Assembly: GCA_964579135.1 (NCBI GenBank)
Contig: CAZOFD010000034.1
Span: forward strand, 1 to 12,792
Reading direction: 5' to 3'
Source of the DNA: CAG-390 sp964579135
Lineage (GTDB): Bacteria; Bacillota; Clostridia; Oscillospirales; CAG-272
DNA length: 12,792 bases
Below the pieces are notes generated by a model that ran no database searches, was not told the origin of the DNA, and was given only the letters and a program-made list of their open reading frames with translations. The position numbers and the translations under genes were made by a program. Positions 12,789-12,792 of this stretch are shown here, one piece after another (position 1 is the first letter of the stretch; each line of letters starts with the position of its first letter).

Positions 12789-12792
12789 ATGG
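12789..12792 (+). CDS. possible start of a divergent gene, cut by the window edge
   Basis: AGAGGTGAT (12776-12784) is a good Shine-Dalgarno match followed by ATG at 12789, and only one codon is visible. The ATG at 12783 is followed directly by TAA, so it cannot be the start. The 77 bp between the hydC -35 box and this ATG are T-rich on the left and contain TTGTAT-17 bp-TTTAGA as a weak candidate promoter. Product unknown. Confidence 0.35.

Overview
The window looks like a chromosomal segment of a strictly anaerobic, fermentative Gram-positive bacterium, most likely a member of the Clostridia (Bacillota), possibly an uncultured gut lineage. The evidence is an NADH-linked [FeFe] hydrogenase, a ferredoxin-dependent 2-oxoacid oxidoreductase, strong GGAGG-type ribosome binding sites, near-consensus sigma-A promoters with 17-bp spacers, and tRNA genes with encoded CCA. 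The assignment to class is inference; no marker gene here fixes the species. There is no sign of a phage, transposon, CRISPR array or resistance cargo.

Layout, left to right. A tRNA-Arg(CCU) gene (minus) and its promoter diverge from a four-gene plus-strand operon (284-4365): iorA, iorB, a phenylacetate-CoA ligase (paaK-like) and a tandem ACT-domain protein. The first three genes overlap by 4 bp each, and the operon ends in a strong hairpin terminator (4370-4407). The rest of the recognised genes are on the minus strand. From left to right they are: a fused TadA tRNA adenosine deaminase / AAG-type DNA glycosylase (4416-5381); a CPBP (Abi/CAAX) membrane protease; an Lgt-family membrane transferase with an unusual signature; a RluA-family pseudouridine synthase; a CAU-anticodon tRNA; a GC-rich non-coding stretch; and the three-gene hydrogenase operon hydC-hydB-hydA (transcribed from about 12676 down to 8435). 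At the extreme right edge a Shine-Dalgarno sequence and ATG mark what may be the first codon of a plus-strand gene.

How the genes work together. IorAB couples arylpyruvate and arylacetyl-CoA through ferredoxin, and the CoA ligase couples arylacetyl-CoA to free arylacetate. The operon can therefore run oxidatively (aromatic amino acid fermentation) or reductively (scavenging arylacetates to rebuild aromatic amino acids). The two-ACT-domain protein is a plausible amino-acid sensor. HydABC is the electron-confurcating hydrogenase type that consumes reduced ferredoxin plus NADH to make H2, so both large operons belong to one ferredoxin economy. The tRNA genes, TadA and pseudouridine synthase are translation-related; the CPBP and Lgt-like genes form a separately promoted membrane-protein operon.

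The points most worth a second look are the TadA-AAG fusion (both halves deal with deaminated adenine), the Lgt-like protein whose usual Asn and Glu positions are Cys, an Ile in place of the near-invariant Met beside an H-cluster cysteine in HydA, and two strongly structured intergenic segments (5479-5540 and 8290-8424).
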